Origin: Gaeumannomyces sp. JS-464
Lineage: Eukaryota; Ascomycota; Sordariomycetes; Magnaporthales; Magnaporthaceae
NCBI GenBank assembly: GCA_002197995.1
Contig: NGZR01000003.1
Coordinates: 5,642,001 to 5,706,000, forward strand
DNA length: 64,000 nucleotides
Reading direction: 5' to 3'
The notes under the pieces were generated by a model. The model was not told the origin of the DNA and searched no databases. It worked only from the letters and a program-made list of their open reading frames with translations. Positions 10,701-22,850 of this stretch are shown piece after piece; the stretch's first letter is position 1; each line of letters opens with the position of its first letter. The translations under genes were made by a program, and so were the position numbers.

Positions 10701-13500
10701 TCGAAACCGTTTTAAATCCGCGCGTTCCCCTATTGCGCTTTAAAATTTGCCATTACCGTTATATTTTCGAAATTTTCCAATAGGTTTTAATTCGCTTTAT
10801 CCCATTTTACCTATTTTACTAATACCTGCTTTTTTCCCCTTTTTAGCGTTTTTTATTGCTAAAATCTTTTCCACGAACCACTTTTTCCAAGGTTTGCTAT
10901 CATTTAATAATAGGATTAGGACGGGGTTTAATCGTATATTCGTATTTATTTATAACGAAAGCGGGTTATTCGTTACTCGTTTAATTGGTTCCACGTAAAA
11001 AGTGGGGTAAATGCTTTTAAACATATCCAATATAATAGTAAAAGGAGTTAAAACCGCGACCATTTCGTATTTATTTGCCATTTAATTTAGCTTTTTATTA
11101 AAACGGTTTGTTTTAATATTACGAAAAAATAGCTAAACTTTATCCCCCATTTTGTATTTTTCGGCCGGGCGGCGGAACTTATTCGCTTAAAACTTTTATT
11201 ATTATTACGCAAATGCCGCGGTTGTTATAGCGAGTTTTAATTCTTCGCGTAAATGGGTTAAAAAAGCGAAAACGCGCTTTTTTTTACTAGCTTTAAACGC
11301 GTTATTTAATAAAAGGTATGTTAAATCGGGTTAATATTAAATTTAAAAAGTAAACGGTTAAAACTATATCCCGTAATAATCGAATTTTTATTATTAAACG
11401 CGAATTAACAAACGTTAAAATGTTATAACTAATTAGTTTACGCGAAAATAATAAAGCAGTGTAAATAGTGCTGGATTTTTTAGTTTACTTGTTTTATACC
11501 CCCGTTTATTTCGGGGTGGAAAAATGTAAAAAGCAATTGTTTAATTCCCATTTAAAAGTATAGTTTTATTTAAAATTTTCCAACCTAATTCGAACTTTTA
11601 TCGAATATAATACTATTCGAAAAACTACGGAATCGCTATTAAATAAAACGGAATTTTGCTATATATTTTTTTACTTTTATACTATGCATAGCTTTTAATT
11701 AAATATATTTTAATAACTTATTAATAATTACTATTAAATATTCCGGTTTTTTTTCGGTAACGGAAAGCTTTATTATAAAATTTATCGAAATGTTTTTTTA
11801 AAATTGGTTTAAAACCGGGAAAAAGCGTAATAACTTTTGTTTATATTATTATAACGAGCGGAATTTGCAATATATATCGCAATTGTAAACGAATTATACC
11901 ACATTTTATAATATCTTATTTTAATTATAATCCCGGTATAAAACGGCGAATGTGTTATTTCGACCCGCGTGGTTTACAATTGAAAAAACGTGTACTTTTT
12001 AAATTAAAATGGTAATTAATAATTCCCAAATTAAAAGCTATAACCGCTTTTTATATTAAAATGCTTTTTATGCATTAATTTCGCAATTTGCTATTTGCGT
12101 TTTTATATTAGCTTTTAAAGGAAAATTACGCGCATTTTGCTGGACTATTATAAGTTTATATTTATATATTTTATCGCGGGGTAACGCTTCGTTTTATAAA
12201 TTTGCTAAAACTTATTCGCGGAAAATAATAGCTTTTATTAAAAAGGGTATAGCGTAAATATAACTTCGTATTAGTAATTAAACCGGGTTAAATGCTAAAG
12301 TTTTTTTTCGTATTAGCATAATTTCGTTATAAATTTAGCTTAAAAATAAAAGTTATAAATATAAAGTTAATACGGAATTTTACTAGCGTTATGCTTTAAT
12401 TAAGTTGCATTAGTTATAATAGGGTTATTTTACGTATCCCTTTCTTTTCGTCCTATTTTTTTTATAATAACGCGTCCGGTAATATTGCGTATTTCCTTAA
12501 TCGATATTGCAAATTGTAATTAAATTTCGCTAATATTTCCGTTTAGCGCATTTATTTTTCGAACATTTTTCGAGGTTTAAAACAGTATTTTAAGCTTTTA
12601 TAATTTATAAGGATTAAAAACGGTTTAAATACGCTTTATAATTTTACGTTCCAAATTTTTAAGCATTTTATTACCGTTAAAAGTTTTTTATTATAAATGG
12701 TATAATTGCGTTATACGTCGTTTAATTTAGCGAAATGGTAAACAATTGGTCGTTATAAGCCGTTTTTCCCTTTTTAAAATAAGCAACCTTTTAAAACCGT
12801 CCTAAAATAATTTAACTCCAGCTTCGTATTTTGTTTTAAATCCTATTATGCTAGCATAAATGTTTAAATAAACGCTAGCTTTAACCGTTTAAATGCTATA
12901 TCGATTTTAAAATCCTATCGATACGAAGTTCCTTTTTTAATTAAAGCTAGTATAGCGCAATTAGCTTTAAATATTTGTCGATAAAATCTCGGTAAAAATT
13001 GGCGAAGCTAAAAAAGCTGCGAAATCCTTTAAATTTTTTAACGCTTTTTAATCGCGAATCGCGCGGATTTTTTTTAGGTCGGTTTAGATTCCTTTTTTTA
13101 CTTTAACTATAAACCTTAAATATTTAACTTTTTGCATTGCGAAATCGCTTTTTTCCAAATTTAGGTTTAGTTTAGCGTTTTTTAACTAACGGAAAACTTT
13201 TTTCACTTTTTTATATAATTTTTGCGAAATTTTAAGGAAAAAATAAATATGTTATTTAAATATGCTAATACGAAATCGTCGAAAATATCGTTTAAAATAC
13301 CGTTAATATAACGTTAAAACGTTATTAGGGCTTTTATAAAGCTAAATAGGCATATTAACTATTCGAATAATTCGAATCGTATTCGAAACGCTATTAAATG
13401 TTTTTCGCTTTTTGCTACCCGGATTTTGTAAAAAGCGGTTTTAACGTTTACTTTTGTAAACCATTTCGCTTTTAACAAAAAGCGAAGTGTTTTTTTTTAC
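10700..13500 (-). pseudogene. RIP-inactivated pol of element C
   Basis: RT on the minus strand shows FDDFVLAYLNNIF (the catalytic YLDD now YLNN), then LNLEKSDFAMQKVKYLRF and TDLKKIRAIRD, the gypsy connection that follows RT. At 11.1-10.7 kb the integrase tail reads YKMGDKV and YEMVAVLTPF, followed by a decayed chromodomain with KKWFVEKILAIKNAKKGK. RNase H and the integrase core lie between but are heavily mutated. Gag is expected at about 15.5-14 kb; I could not define it. Confidence 0.88.
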
Positions 13501-15646
13501 TAACGGCAAAAAATAGCGATTTTAAAGCGTAATTGCGTTAAATGCACGGTAATTTACGTATAAACGCTAACCTTTTAACTATTTGCGTATTATTAAAACG
13601 GGCGCGGCTATTAAGGATAAATTAACGCGAATTTAACTTTTATTTATTAAATTGGTAATTTATTTGCGCAGTTTTAAAAGTTATTCCTTCGGTATGCTAT
13701 ATAAACGTTTTTAAAAAAGGTTTAAAATAAACCGTCGTCGTTTTTTTTTAGTTTAATATAGTGGTTTAAATTCCCCCGGTATAAAAGCAACTTTAATATT
13801 TTCGTTTTATCGAAAAGGTTGGCGAATTTCGCTAATTTTTAAAGTAGTTTGGGTTTTAACCGGTTAAACGGTGGTATTTTAGCGGTAAGTTATAACATTT
13901 GTATTATTTTTTAAAAAAGTAAATATAAATTTATAACTTTATTAAAAGTTTCGTTGTTATTTTCGGCAAATTGCGGCGAAAATATTACCGATAATTACTA
14001 AAAGTTTTTCCAAAATTAGTTAAGCTTTCGCTTTTTTAATTACGAATTAGCTTATTGCTTTTATCCGTAAATAGCTTAAAATCGCGTTAAAAATAACTTA
14101 TTTGCGCTTTATTTACGAAAATCCTAAAATAACGTTTTTAATATACCCGAAATAATATAAAATAAAATAAACCTTATTTAGCCATTTATATCCATTTTAC
14201 ATTTAGCAAAATACTTAATAGCTAACGGGGTTTTGCTTAAAACCATTCCCAGCTATCGTAATTTATAAAGTCGTATTTTTTCAATTTGGAGTTTTATCGC
14301 AAATTTTTCGCTTATTACCGCGTAATACTCGCATTTTAAATCCATTTATGCATTAATAAATTGGGAAAAGTTAAACAATATTAAAACTAAAAACGGAGGG
14401 CCGTTTATGCTTCGTTCGATTTTTTTTAATTCGTTTTTCCATTTTTTTTAAATAGCCTATTAGTTGCAATTTGTATTCGCTGCCGTAATTTCCCTTTTTA
14501 ACTAAGTTTTTTATTAAGGGCTACTTTTTTCCCCTTTTAGTACTGGTGTTTTAAGTTAAAACTAACCTAACCTTTTTCGGCCGTGCCGCGCTTCGGTATT
14601 AACAAGCTCGTCGCTTGTATTTTTTGCTTTTACAATTTAAATACGCTTTAAATTCCCGTCGCCGTTAAAATTTTTCTTAAAATACCTAAAAAACGCGTGG
14701 TTTACGTGGCGGTTATACGTTAATATAAGCCGCGTTAACGCTTATTATCGAAATATCCTTCGTATTTTCTCCGGTATAAGCAAAAGCGGGGGGTTATAAT
14801 GCTTTTTTACTAAATTTATTATTTAAATCGATTGTTTTTAATATTTATGCAATGCGTTTATATACCGCTACCACTTTTTAATAAAAAATGGTATTATATA
14901 AGCCTGTTACCGCCGCTAAACGAATGCGGTTAGAAATGCGAAAACGAAAGTAATTAATTTTAATTTTATTCGCCTATTTTAATCCGCTAGCGGATATTAG
15001 CAGCATTTCGAATTTAGTATAAAAGTAAATAAACGTTTAGCCCGGCTTTATTCGGCAAGCTTCCAATTTCGCTAAAATTTGGGCTTTTTTATAAAAGTCG
15101 TTAAAAATGGTATTAAAGTAGAAAATAAAATCGGTTAAGTTATACGTGTTATTTAATCCTTCGATTTCGTAATAAAAGCGTACCACATTTTAAATGCTTA
15201 AAGCTAAATACGCTTAAATATATTCGAATTTATCGCGGTTATTCCCGATAAATTTCGCGTTTCGGTTAAACTTATACTTAACCGCGTTTTTCCAAACGTT
15301 AAAACCGTTTCCACCGCCGGCGTATAAAGTCGGGTTTTTAAAAAGCAGCCGTTTTAATGCGAGGAATGTTGCGTATACGGCTAAAAATTAATCCTTTTAT
15401 TTCGTTATTACCCGCGTAATATCGTTGCGGTGGTTAACGAAAAGCTTATTAGCGTCGTTTTGGAACTTTTATTAGTTAAATTCGGCCGCGGCTAATCGTG
15501 TTTAAAGGTTCGCAATAGCAGCGAATAGCAAAATTTGTAAAAAAGGGGTCGAAGCATTAAAAGTAAAAGTTAAGCCCTCGTCGTTATTCGTAATGTTTAG
15601 TGTTATTATTATATATCCCTTTTAATAGGAAAAGATCTTTTAAAAA
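13500..15646 (-). other. Presumed gag/protease part of element C, eroded
   Basis: This lies between RT and the 5' LTR of C. It should hold gag, protease and the primer-binding site, but RIP has closed every frame and no domain could be read with confidence. There is no host gene here. Confidence 0.5.
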
Positions 15647-15825
15647 TGTAATAAACCTAGCCATTAAGTGGTCGCCAGTAAGGGTTAAAGTGATGTTATT
15701 TTAAAAAATAAGGAGGAAGAAAAAAAAGGCTATAGGAAAGGTTGTATGGTTTTATATATACACGAGTTGCTTAAAAGGTAACCCTTAAGCTATTACTTTC
15801 GTGCTTAAAGCACGGAACTATAATA
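15647..15825 (-). repeat. 5' LTR of element C
   Basis: 179 bp, the same length as the 8553-8731 copy, with the terminal CA mutated to TA. It is followed by the target duplication ctgga. Confidence 0.92.
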
Positions 15826-15983
15826 CTGGATATGTTAGCTATGTTTATAGCTAATATATTTTTGTGTGTTACGTGGTAGGTTGCCACGTAACCGGGCGCC
15901 GGGACGGGTTTTTTTAGCCTTTTTTTTTGTTTTTGGGCCGCCCGCATCCCCCCCCCCCCCCCCTTGGGGACGCGGCCGTAACA
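15826..15983 (-). repeat. 5' LTR of element B, right segment
   Basis: The last part of the right LTR of B, displaced by element C. It starts with the third palindrome unit and ends GTAACA. It contains a 16-base C run at 15948-15963, where the left LTR has only six C. It is followed by target duplication cccgg (15984-15988). Confidence 0.92.
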
Positions 15984-15988
15984 CCCGG

Positions 15989-17062
15989 CTCGGTTTGGCC
16001 GTTTCCTTTTTTCGGTTTAATTGCATATGTTATTTTCGCATTTATATTTTAAAATATTCCCGTTTTTTCGGTAATTCGCCCGGCTTTCGCCTTTTTAATA
16101 CCGAATTGGATTTGGAATTTTCTTACCCTTATACCAGCGGTAAAAATAAAACTAAAACGTTTATAAACTGCAATTAATACTTTAACCGCTATAAGCTTTG
16201 TAAAAAAGTAAATCGCGCTAATATTCCACGCGGTTTTCGCGCTTATTGGCTGTTTAGTTCGGTTTCGCTAACGTTTTGTTATTTAAACCGTTATTTTAAT
16301 AAAGGGCGACGTTTACGATTTAATTTAATTAATTGGCGCCGTTAAGCTTTTTTAAATAATTGGTTATAAGGAATACGTTCGCAAAAGTTACTAGTTTTTA
16401 TTTAACGATACGCCTGCGGATATCGATTTAAAAAACTATTATATTTTTACGTTTCGCTTTCGTTTTGCCGCCGCGAAAACCGCTGTTAAATTTATTAACA
16501 TTTTCGTTAATACCGAAACGCGTATCCGCAGCGTTTATAGCTAAACGAGCGCGTTAAAAAGTCGTAACGTAAGCGTTACGCCGTCGTTTTCCCGCTTTAT
16601 CCCATCGCTAACTCGATTTTTTTAAGTTAAAACTTTTAACGCTACCGTTTTCGCGCGTCGTACAGCGCTAGCTATTAATCGCTAAATATCGACTCCCCGG
16701 CGTTACCGTATAAATGCCGAATAATAAAACGCTTTTAATTTAATGCGTTACTTCCCCGTCGTTTCGTTAATAATCCTATTTTAATACGATTTTTATCCAA
16801 TTGCAATTTCGCGTTAATAACTTTAGCTATAACGTTTAAATTATTAGCAAAGTTATTTTTAAAACCGAATTAATCGCTATTTATAACCGGTAAATCGGCG
16901 ATTTTATCGCTACTAATGCGCATTTAATGCGCGAAATTACGAATGCCGCTAAAAATAAAAATAAAAAGGCCGAAATTAAAAAGCGTTTAACCCGGGCTTA
17001 GCGGCGTCACGTTAAATTAAGCGAACGTTTCCGTGCTTATATTAGCGGCGTTATTACTTAAT
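15989..17062 (+). pseudogene. Possible plus-strand ORF in 3' part of element A
   Basis: In element A, beyond the pol end (about 17.4 kb), the plus strand reads protein-like up to SERFRAYISGVIT and a stop near 17062. A Lys/Arg-rich stretch (KKRLTRA, RRHVKLSER) precedes the stop and resembles the tail of the antisense ORF in element B in character only. RIP stops are frequent. It is interrupted on the left by the insertion of element B. No function can be assigned. Confidence 0.3.
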
Positions 17063-17399
17063 TTCAATTTGTTTTTAATCCCCGCTTATTCGCCAGCGTT
17101 TCGTTAGCATTATGCTTTCGTTATATAATGGTTTTTTTAATAGGTTACCAGCGTGCACCCAAAAATTAAGCAATTAATTAATTAATAAAGCGGTTTTGTT
17201 TAAAACTAGCTTGTTTCGAATAGCTTAAATATCTTTTACTTTCGTTTTGTATTTTTTCCGTTTCGGCTTCGCTATAACGTCGTTATTATTATAAGTTAAA
17301 GCTTTGTTTAAACTTGTTTTTAAACCGGCCTTTCGGTTTGCCCCGTATTATCGCGTTTTTTTAACCCGTTATACGTAGCCCGTGGTTCCTTATTCCTTC

Positions 17400-20300
17400 G
17401 CTAGTAATCCGCTTAAGTTTTACCACCAGTTTAGTGGGCCTGGTTTATTGGAAAACTTAGTATGGAAATTTTTTATCCGTTCGTTTGCCCTTTTTAAATT
17501 AAATGCCGGTTTTTAAGTCGGCTTGTAAAATGCGGGCCATTTTATTTTATATTTTAGCGTATCCCTATCGCTTTTAAAGTTAAAAATGCAATAAAAATGC
17601 CATTCCTTTACTGGTTTTTCGTCGGGGTTATTTGTATTTTCCGCTAAAACAACGCTAGCGGCTCGCCCGTCGTACTGCCCATTTTCTGCTTTTATCCCGG
17701 TAAGCCCGGGTTTTCTTTTTGGATTAAGGATATGTAAAAAACGGGGAATAGTTTATATTACAGCGGTAATTTAACGGTTAAAACTTGGAAATATACTTTC
17801 GTAACGGGGAAAAGGCTTACTTATTTTTCGCTAAACTTTTTTAACGGTTTAAACGTGTTATATTTTTTATGCTAATTTAAACCAGGTTTTTTTTTTACAA
17901 AAGTTCCCGCGTTAATACGGTAGCAATTTACCGCCTTTTTATACCTTTTTTCTTTAGCATTCGCGATAACTTTTACATAATCCCACACTTTTTGGATTTT
18001 ATTAACCACGGTAATCGCGTTATAAACCTTTTTTTATTGCGCCGGTATATCGCCGTATTATCATTCCCGTTTTAACTTTGTTCCTATTTAAAAATTCCAT
18101 TCGTAATTAGCGAAAAATGGGGAAACGTTTATCGTTTTAAATACGTGGTTATTATTAGCGAATTTCGTTAGCGGAAACTAATCGGCCTAATCGTTTTAAT
18201 AAAAGGAGTAAAATGTTCGAAAGTATTGTTTTATATATGCATTTAAATTTTTGTTTGCTTGTCGAATTCGGGGTGGAACGATAACGAATGCCTTAGCGTA
18301 ACGCCGAGTTTACGGCTTAATTTTTTCCAAAACGTGGAAATAAATTGCCGTTTTTTATCGGAAATAATAGTGTTTAATATGCCGTATAAACGATATATTT
18401 ACGAAAGGAAAGCGTTTATAAAGCGGCCCGCGTCCGTTTTTACTATTAATATATAATGGCGCATTTTAGTTAATTTGTTTACCACTATTATAATATAGTA
18501 GTAAATAACGCTTTAGCGTTTATATAGCGGGAAAAAGCCGACGTAATCGATTAATATATCCGCTTAAAAGCGGAATGGTATAAATTTTTAATAGGCTTAT
18601 TAGGGATTTTTTTCTTTGTTTTTACCATTTTCCACAAATGGCACCCCTGTATAAATACGCTAACGTTTCGCGATAACCTAGGTTAAAAATATGTTTTTCG
18701 TATAAAATCCCATATTTTGCTACGCCTAAAATTTTCGTTAAAAGGTAAACTATGCGTTTTATGTAGGATTTGCAAGCGGAAACTGTTATCGAACGGTATA
18801 AATAGCTTATTTTTATAATAAATGCGCCTTCGGATCGCTTAGCAATCGATTTTAGCCATTTTAAACTTTTTTCGTATTTAAACGGGGAATTAGCGCGTTA
18901 TTAAATCCTATAAAGTGGTAATTATAATTTACGCTAAGTTCGAGGTTACATACGCTTTATTAATAAGCACGTTAATATATTTTAAAATGTTAAAAGCGCA
19001 AAATGTTATTAGTGTTTCGCCACGTTTTTACCGCTTTACTAGCAGTAACGTCCGCTAGCGAAACGCCACCTTTTCGTCGGTTACGTTTTAAATGTTCGCC
19101 GGGCGAACGCCGGGAAAGCGGGAAAAAGCGTCGGGAATAATAGCAGTTTTCCTAGCTTTATACACGATATAAAACCTAAAATCGCTTAAAAATTCGAACC
19201 ACTTAATTTATTATTAGTTTAGCAGTTTAATGGTAGCGAAAAATTGCAAATTATTATGGTTTATCCACATTTCCACCGGCGATTCGGCGTTTTAAAATTC
19301 GGGTTTCCATTTTTTAAAAGCTTTAATAATCGTTAAAAACTCCTTATTGTAAATTTCGTAATAGCATTCCGTTAGCGAATGTTTAGCGGAAAAAAAGGCG
19401 ATTAACCGGCGTATTTTTTCGAATTTATTTATAAAAAAACTCCTTTTATAACCCAATTAAAAGCGTTTGCTTTTACGATCGTTTTTAGCGCCGGATCGTA
19501 AAAAGCCAGTGTAATTTCCAAAGAAAAAACGTCGCGAAATTAGCGAAAAGCTGCTAAAACCTTTTTTAATAAATGGTTTAACCAGTTTTTCGTGCTTATT
19601 AACGTGGTTAATAGGCGGGCTATTACGGAAAAGCTTTAAATAAACCGTTTATAAAAGTTCGCGAACCTAAAAAAACGTTATAATTCCCGCAATGTAATAG
19701 GTAATGCTTATAATTTAATCGCCGCTATTTTATCCGGGTTTATCCAAATTCCCGTTATCGAAACGATAAAGCTTAAATATTTCGTTTTTTTTTACATTAA
19801 ACTCGCATTTCCAAACATTAATAAATAAGCCGGCGTCGGCGAATTTCCGTACCACTTTTTTAACGTATCGCCGGTGTTCCGTTTTAATTTCGCTATAAAT
19901 TAAAACGTCGTTAAAATAAGCTATAACGTATTTATTTAAAGCGTTTTTTAGCGTGTGGTTAATATAATGCTAAAATAAGCTGGGAGTGCCCGTTATGTTA
20001 AAGTTGGCTATTAGGTATTCGAATAACCCAAACTTAATAATAAACGCGGTTTTCCACTCGTTTTTAAAAGCGATTCGCAAGCGATTAAACGCCGCTATTA
20101 TATCGATTTTGTTATACTATTTTGCTTTTGCTAAAGCTTTTAAAGTTTCTTTAATTAAAGGAATCGGGTATTAATTTTTAATTATAACGTTATTTAACCT
20201 TTTATAATTTACGCATACTTTAACCCCTCCGCTTAGCTTTCGGGCAAAACGGATAGGGGCTGCCGCCGGTAATGCGCTAAGTTAAATAAAACCTTTCGCT

Positions 20301-20900
20301 AAGTGGTTATTAAAGTACTTCCTAATAACGCGTAGTTTTTACTGTAATATAACGCGGTTATAATGGTAAAGTGGCGTTTTACCGGAAGGAGTTCGATTTT
20401 ATGGTCGAGCGATTTATGCGGCGGCAAAATGTCCGCGTTTTAAAAAAGGAAACATTTAGCAAGGTCGTAAAGTTTTTAAGGAAATTTTTTAAAAATCTTT
20501 CCAATATCGTAAAGGGTTTCCCTTTTAAAAACTTTTTAATATCCTCGTCAAATACCCGGCGTAAATGCGGCGCTTTTTGTTAGTAATACGCCGGCGTAAT
20601 ACGCTTTATACGCGTGGTTTGCGAGGTTATTAAACAAGTTCCGGTATAATTTAACCTATCTTTCGAAATTTTCGAATCCCGGCTTATTAATTTAATAAAT
20701 CGCGGTTTTAAAAAGTTCGTTATTAACTTTATTTTTAAAGGCTTCCATACGCATATTCGCTAAATATCCGCCTATATTTGCTAAATGAATAAACGCGCTT
20801 ATAAAATCGCCGAACCTGGTGTTTTTTTCCTAAGGGTACCGAAATCCCAGCGGGCCGCCGCTTTAATGTTTTAGGTTTTATAAACTAAATTAAGCAAATC
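17400..20900 (-). pseudogene. RIP-inactivated pol of element A
   Basis: The minus strand shows RT at 20.26-19.80 kb with PIRFARKLSGGVKVCVNYK, IDIIAAFNRLRIAFKNEWKT and INHTLKNALNKYVIAYFND (catalytic YLDD now YFND), then RRYVKKVVRKFADAGLFIN. Integrase at about 18.7-18.2 kb has a zinc-region trace (QGCHLWKMVK) and core text VVNKLTKMRHYI. Pol ends near 17.4 kb after a Pro/Arg-rich tail. Gag should lie at about 21.7-20.9 kb but is not readable. Confidence 0.88.
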
Positions 20901-21862
20901 GAAAAGAAAAGTGTAATTAATTAAATCGCGGGTTTATTTTAAAAAGTTATGCGGGTATATCGCTACCGAATCGACGGTGTTTCGGATATGCCTGTACGCA
21001 TTTCCCGAAAATCGCTAAACCGCGCACAGGATTCGTGCCGCTAGGTTAGGGTATAAAGTGCCGTTAAAAATAAACTTAATGTTAAAAAGCGATTTTTATA
21101 TAACGTATTCCTTTTATCGCTAAGCATCGTTTATATGTGCCTTTAAAAAAAGGGGCGGTTTGGCGCCTACTAGTTGAAACGCTAAAATGTTACTAGCGTA
21201 ACCCTATTACAGCGTTAAGCAGTCCTGGTAATTAATAAAAAGGAGGTAATTGCAAGGCGGAAATGTTTAGGGTAAAAATTACGGGTTAAAAGGATTAAAG
21301 CTAAGTAACGGTGGTAGTTAAATGGGCTGCTATTATTATGCTAATTGTTAAAATAACCGGTTATTTTCCGTGTTTAAGCGCGAAATCGTCCTTCGAAATT
21401 CGCTAATATCCGTCGTATATTAGCGATTTAACGGCTATCCGAATTCGCGTCGGTTTAAAAGGTTATTATTTCGTTTTAAAAAGCGGCAACCTTGCTATTT
21501 AACAAGGTTATTAGGGTATTAAATTGTTAAAACGCTAGCGTGGGCTGGGCATTTTGCAAATTACGTTATAATTTCGCGTAATTTATTTATTCGTTTGCTA
21601 TTAAATGTGCAAAGCGTCGTACCCCGCGAGCAATTTGAAAAAAAAATGTAAGGCAAATGGGGGTTTTAAGCGGGTTTGTTATAGTGTTACGTCGGTTGTA
21701 ACGCTAAAAAGTTATTACGTTTGGGAGGTGGAAGCGTCGGTAGCCTTTTGCTAGGTATTCGTATTTCGGGCGTGTTTATTGCAATGCTGTTATTCGGGGT
21801 CGGGGAAAAGGCGGAACGCTATAGGGTTATTCCGTATCCCTTTTGTTTAAAGTGCAACAAAT

Positions 21863-21992
21863 TATTACGGTGCTGCAGTTGGGTATTAGGTTAAACTTTT
21901 ATTGTTACATAAGGAAAGGAAATTCGCTAGCCTTATAAAAAGGCCGGCGAATTTATAGCTAAATATTGGGAGCTGGGCTCGGTTTTGTAATA
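21863..21992 (-). repeat. 5' LTR of element A
   Basis: 130 bp, matching the 678-807 copy. It is followed by target duplication gtcgg at 21993-21997. Confidence 0.93.
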
Positions 21993-21997
21993 GTCGG

Positions 21998-22850
21998 GTT
22001 TTTGGAAAATATTTTTTAGCGGTTAGTTACTTTTACGCCCGTATAACGAATACCGCTTAATATTTTAATGCCGCCGCTTTCCGTTAGCGAGCGACTTTTT
22101 ACCGATTAATTGCATTGGAGGGCAACAAATCCGGATTTAGTAACGGCCGCGAAGGAAAGCGAAAGCGCTAACGTATTGCGTAAAAAGAAGCGCCGGGTTT
22201 TTAAATCGCCGGCAAATAAATTATTTTCGCCGGCGAGTAAAGCAACGGGATTATTATTACCAGCGTTATTAATAACTACGGCGGACTGGATATTTAATGC
22301 TATATTAGTATTAACGAGGTTGGTTTAAAAGCCAAACCTAGTGGCGAAAACAATTAAATATTTTTCCCAAACTTATTAAGATTAATTTAAAACCTCGAAG
22401 TTTATCCGCATCGTTTGTTTATTAAAAATACTGGAAAAGGTAAAGCTTTAAATAGCGTTAAATAAGCGAGGTTAGGAGGCGTATGTAATTAACGCTTAAA
22501 AAGTTTAATATCGTTGTTTTTATACGTGGGAAAAAGGCGTTATTTCGTGGGTTTTTAATATTAAAACTATTACGATATTTTTTTTTTATTACCTGTTTGC
22601 AAAAAATAAGTTAAACATATAAAAACCCACTTTTTAACACGATTTTATTAATTTAATTAGTTAAAAACGAAACTCGCCCCACTTTTTACACGTACTTTTA
22701 TTTTTAATTAAAGCTATTTAAAAAGCGGTTTTAAAGTTTTAAAATAATTTAATATTAAGTTTTATTTTACTATTAATAATAACTGTTAATAACCTTTTAA
22801 ATTTGTTTTAACTTATTTTAATTCGCGTTATATTATATCGCTATTTATTT
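21998..22850. other. RIPed sequence between element A and Harbinger relic
   Basis: AT-rich, RIP-altered DNA continuous with 1-677 before element A inserted. It contains a 72-codon plus-strand open frame at 22110-22328 with a basic stretch (VLRKKKRRVFKSP) and no recognisable family. It may be part of the Harbinger-like element whose transposase follows. No RNA gene was seen. Confidence 0.4.

Larger units (their letters stand above)
8553..15825 (-). mobile_element. Ty3/gypsy LTR retrotransposon C (innermost)
   Basis: 7273 bp, bounded by two 179-bp LTRs (8553-8731 and 15647-15825) with TG...CA ends (right copy CA to TA). The target duplication is ctaaa (8548-8552) versus ctgga (15826-15830), the same 5 bp after two G-to-A changes. 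It is inserted inside the right LTR of element B. Pol lies on the minus strand: RT about 13.45-12.95 kb, integrase about 12.0-11.1 kb, chromodomain about 11.08-10.7 kb, plus about 1.9 kb of extra minus-strand coding-like sequence before the 3' LTR. Confidence 0.94.
1229..15983 (-). mobile_element. Ty3/gypsy LTR retrotransposon B, nested in A
   Basis: LTRs start TGTTACAATT and end GTAACA (RIPed to GTAATA on the left). The left LTR is 1229-1689 (461 bp). The right LTR is split by element C into 8237-8552 and 15826-15983. The perfect 5-bp target duplication cccgg is at 1224-1228 and 15984-15988. Net length without element C is about 7.48 kb. Gag-pol reads right to left: Gag about 8.1-7.5 kb, RT 5.25-4.88, RNase H 4.51-4.13, integrase 3.95-3.15, chromodomain 3.1-2.83. 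A separate plus-strand frame sits between the chromodomain and the 3' LTR. Confidence 0.94.
678..21992 (-). mobile_element. Ty3/gypsy LTR retrotransposon A (outermost)
   Basis: Bounded by two 130-bp LTRs (678-807 and 21863-21992) that begin TATTAC and end GTAATA, i.e. TGTTAC...GTAACA after RIP. Both outer flanks carry the 5-bp target duplication gtcgg (673-677 and 21993-21997). Removing inner element B and its target duplication leaves about 6.56 kb, a normal gypsy length. The pol remains read on the minus strand, so the right LTR is the 5' LTR. Element B inserted about 420 bp inside the 3' end. Confidence 0.93.

Noticed and set aside
15866..16177. 103-codon plus-strand frame
   Set aside because: It spans the end of LTR B, the target duplication and element A sequence, so it is an insertion-created accident.
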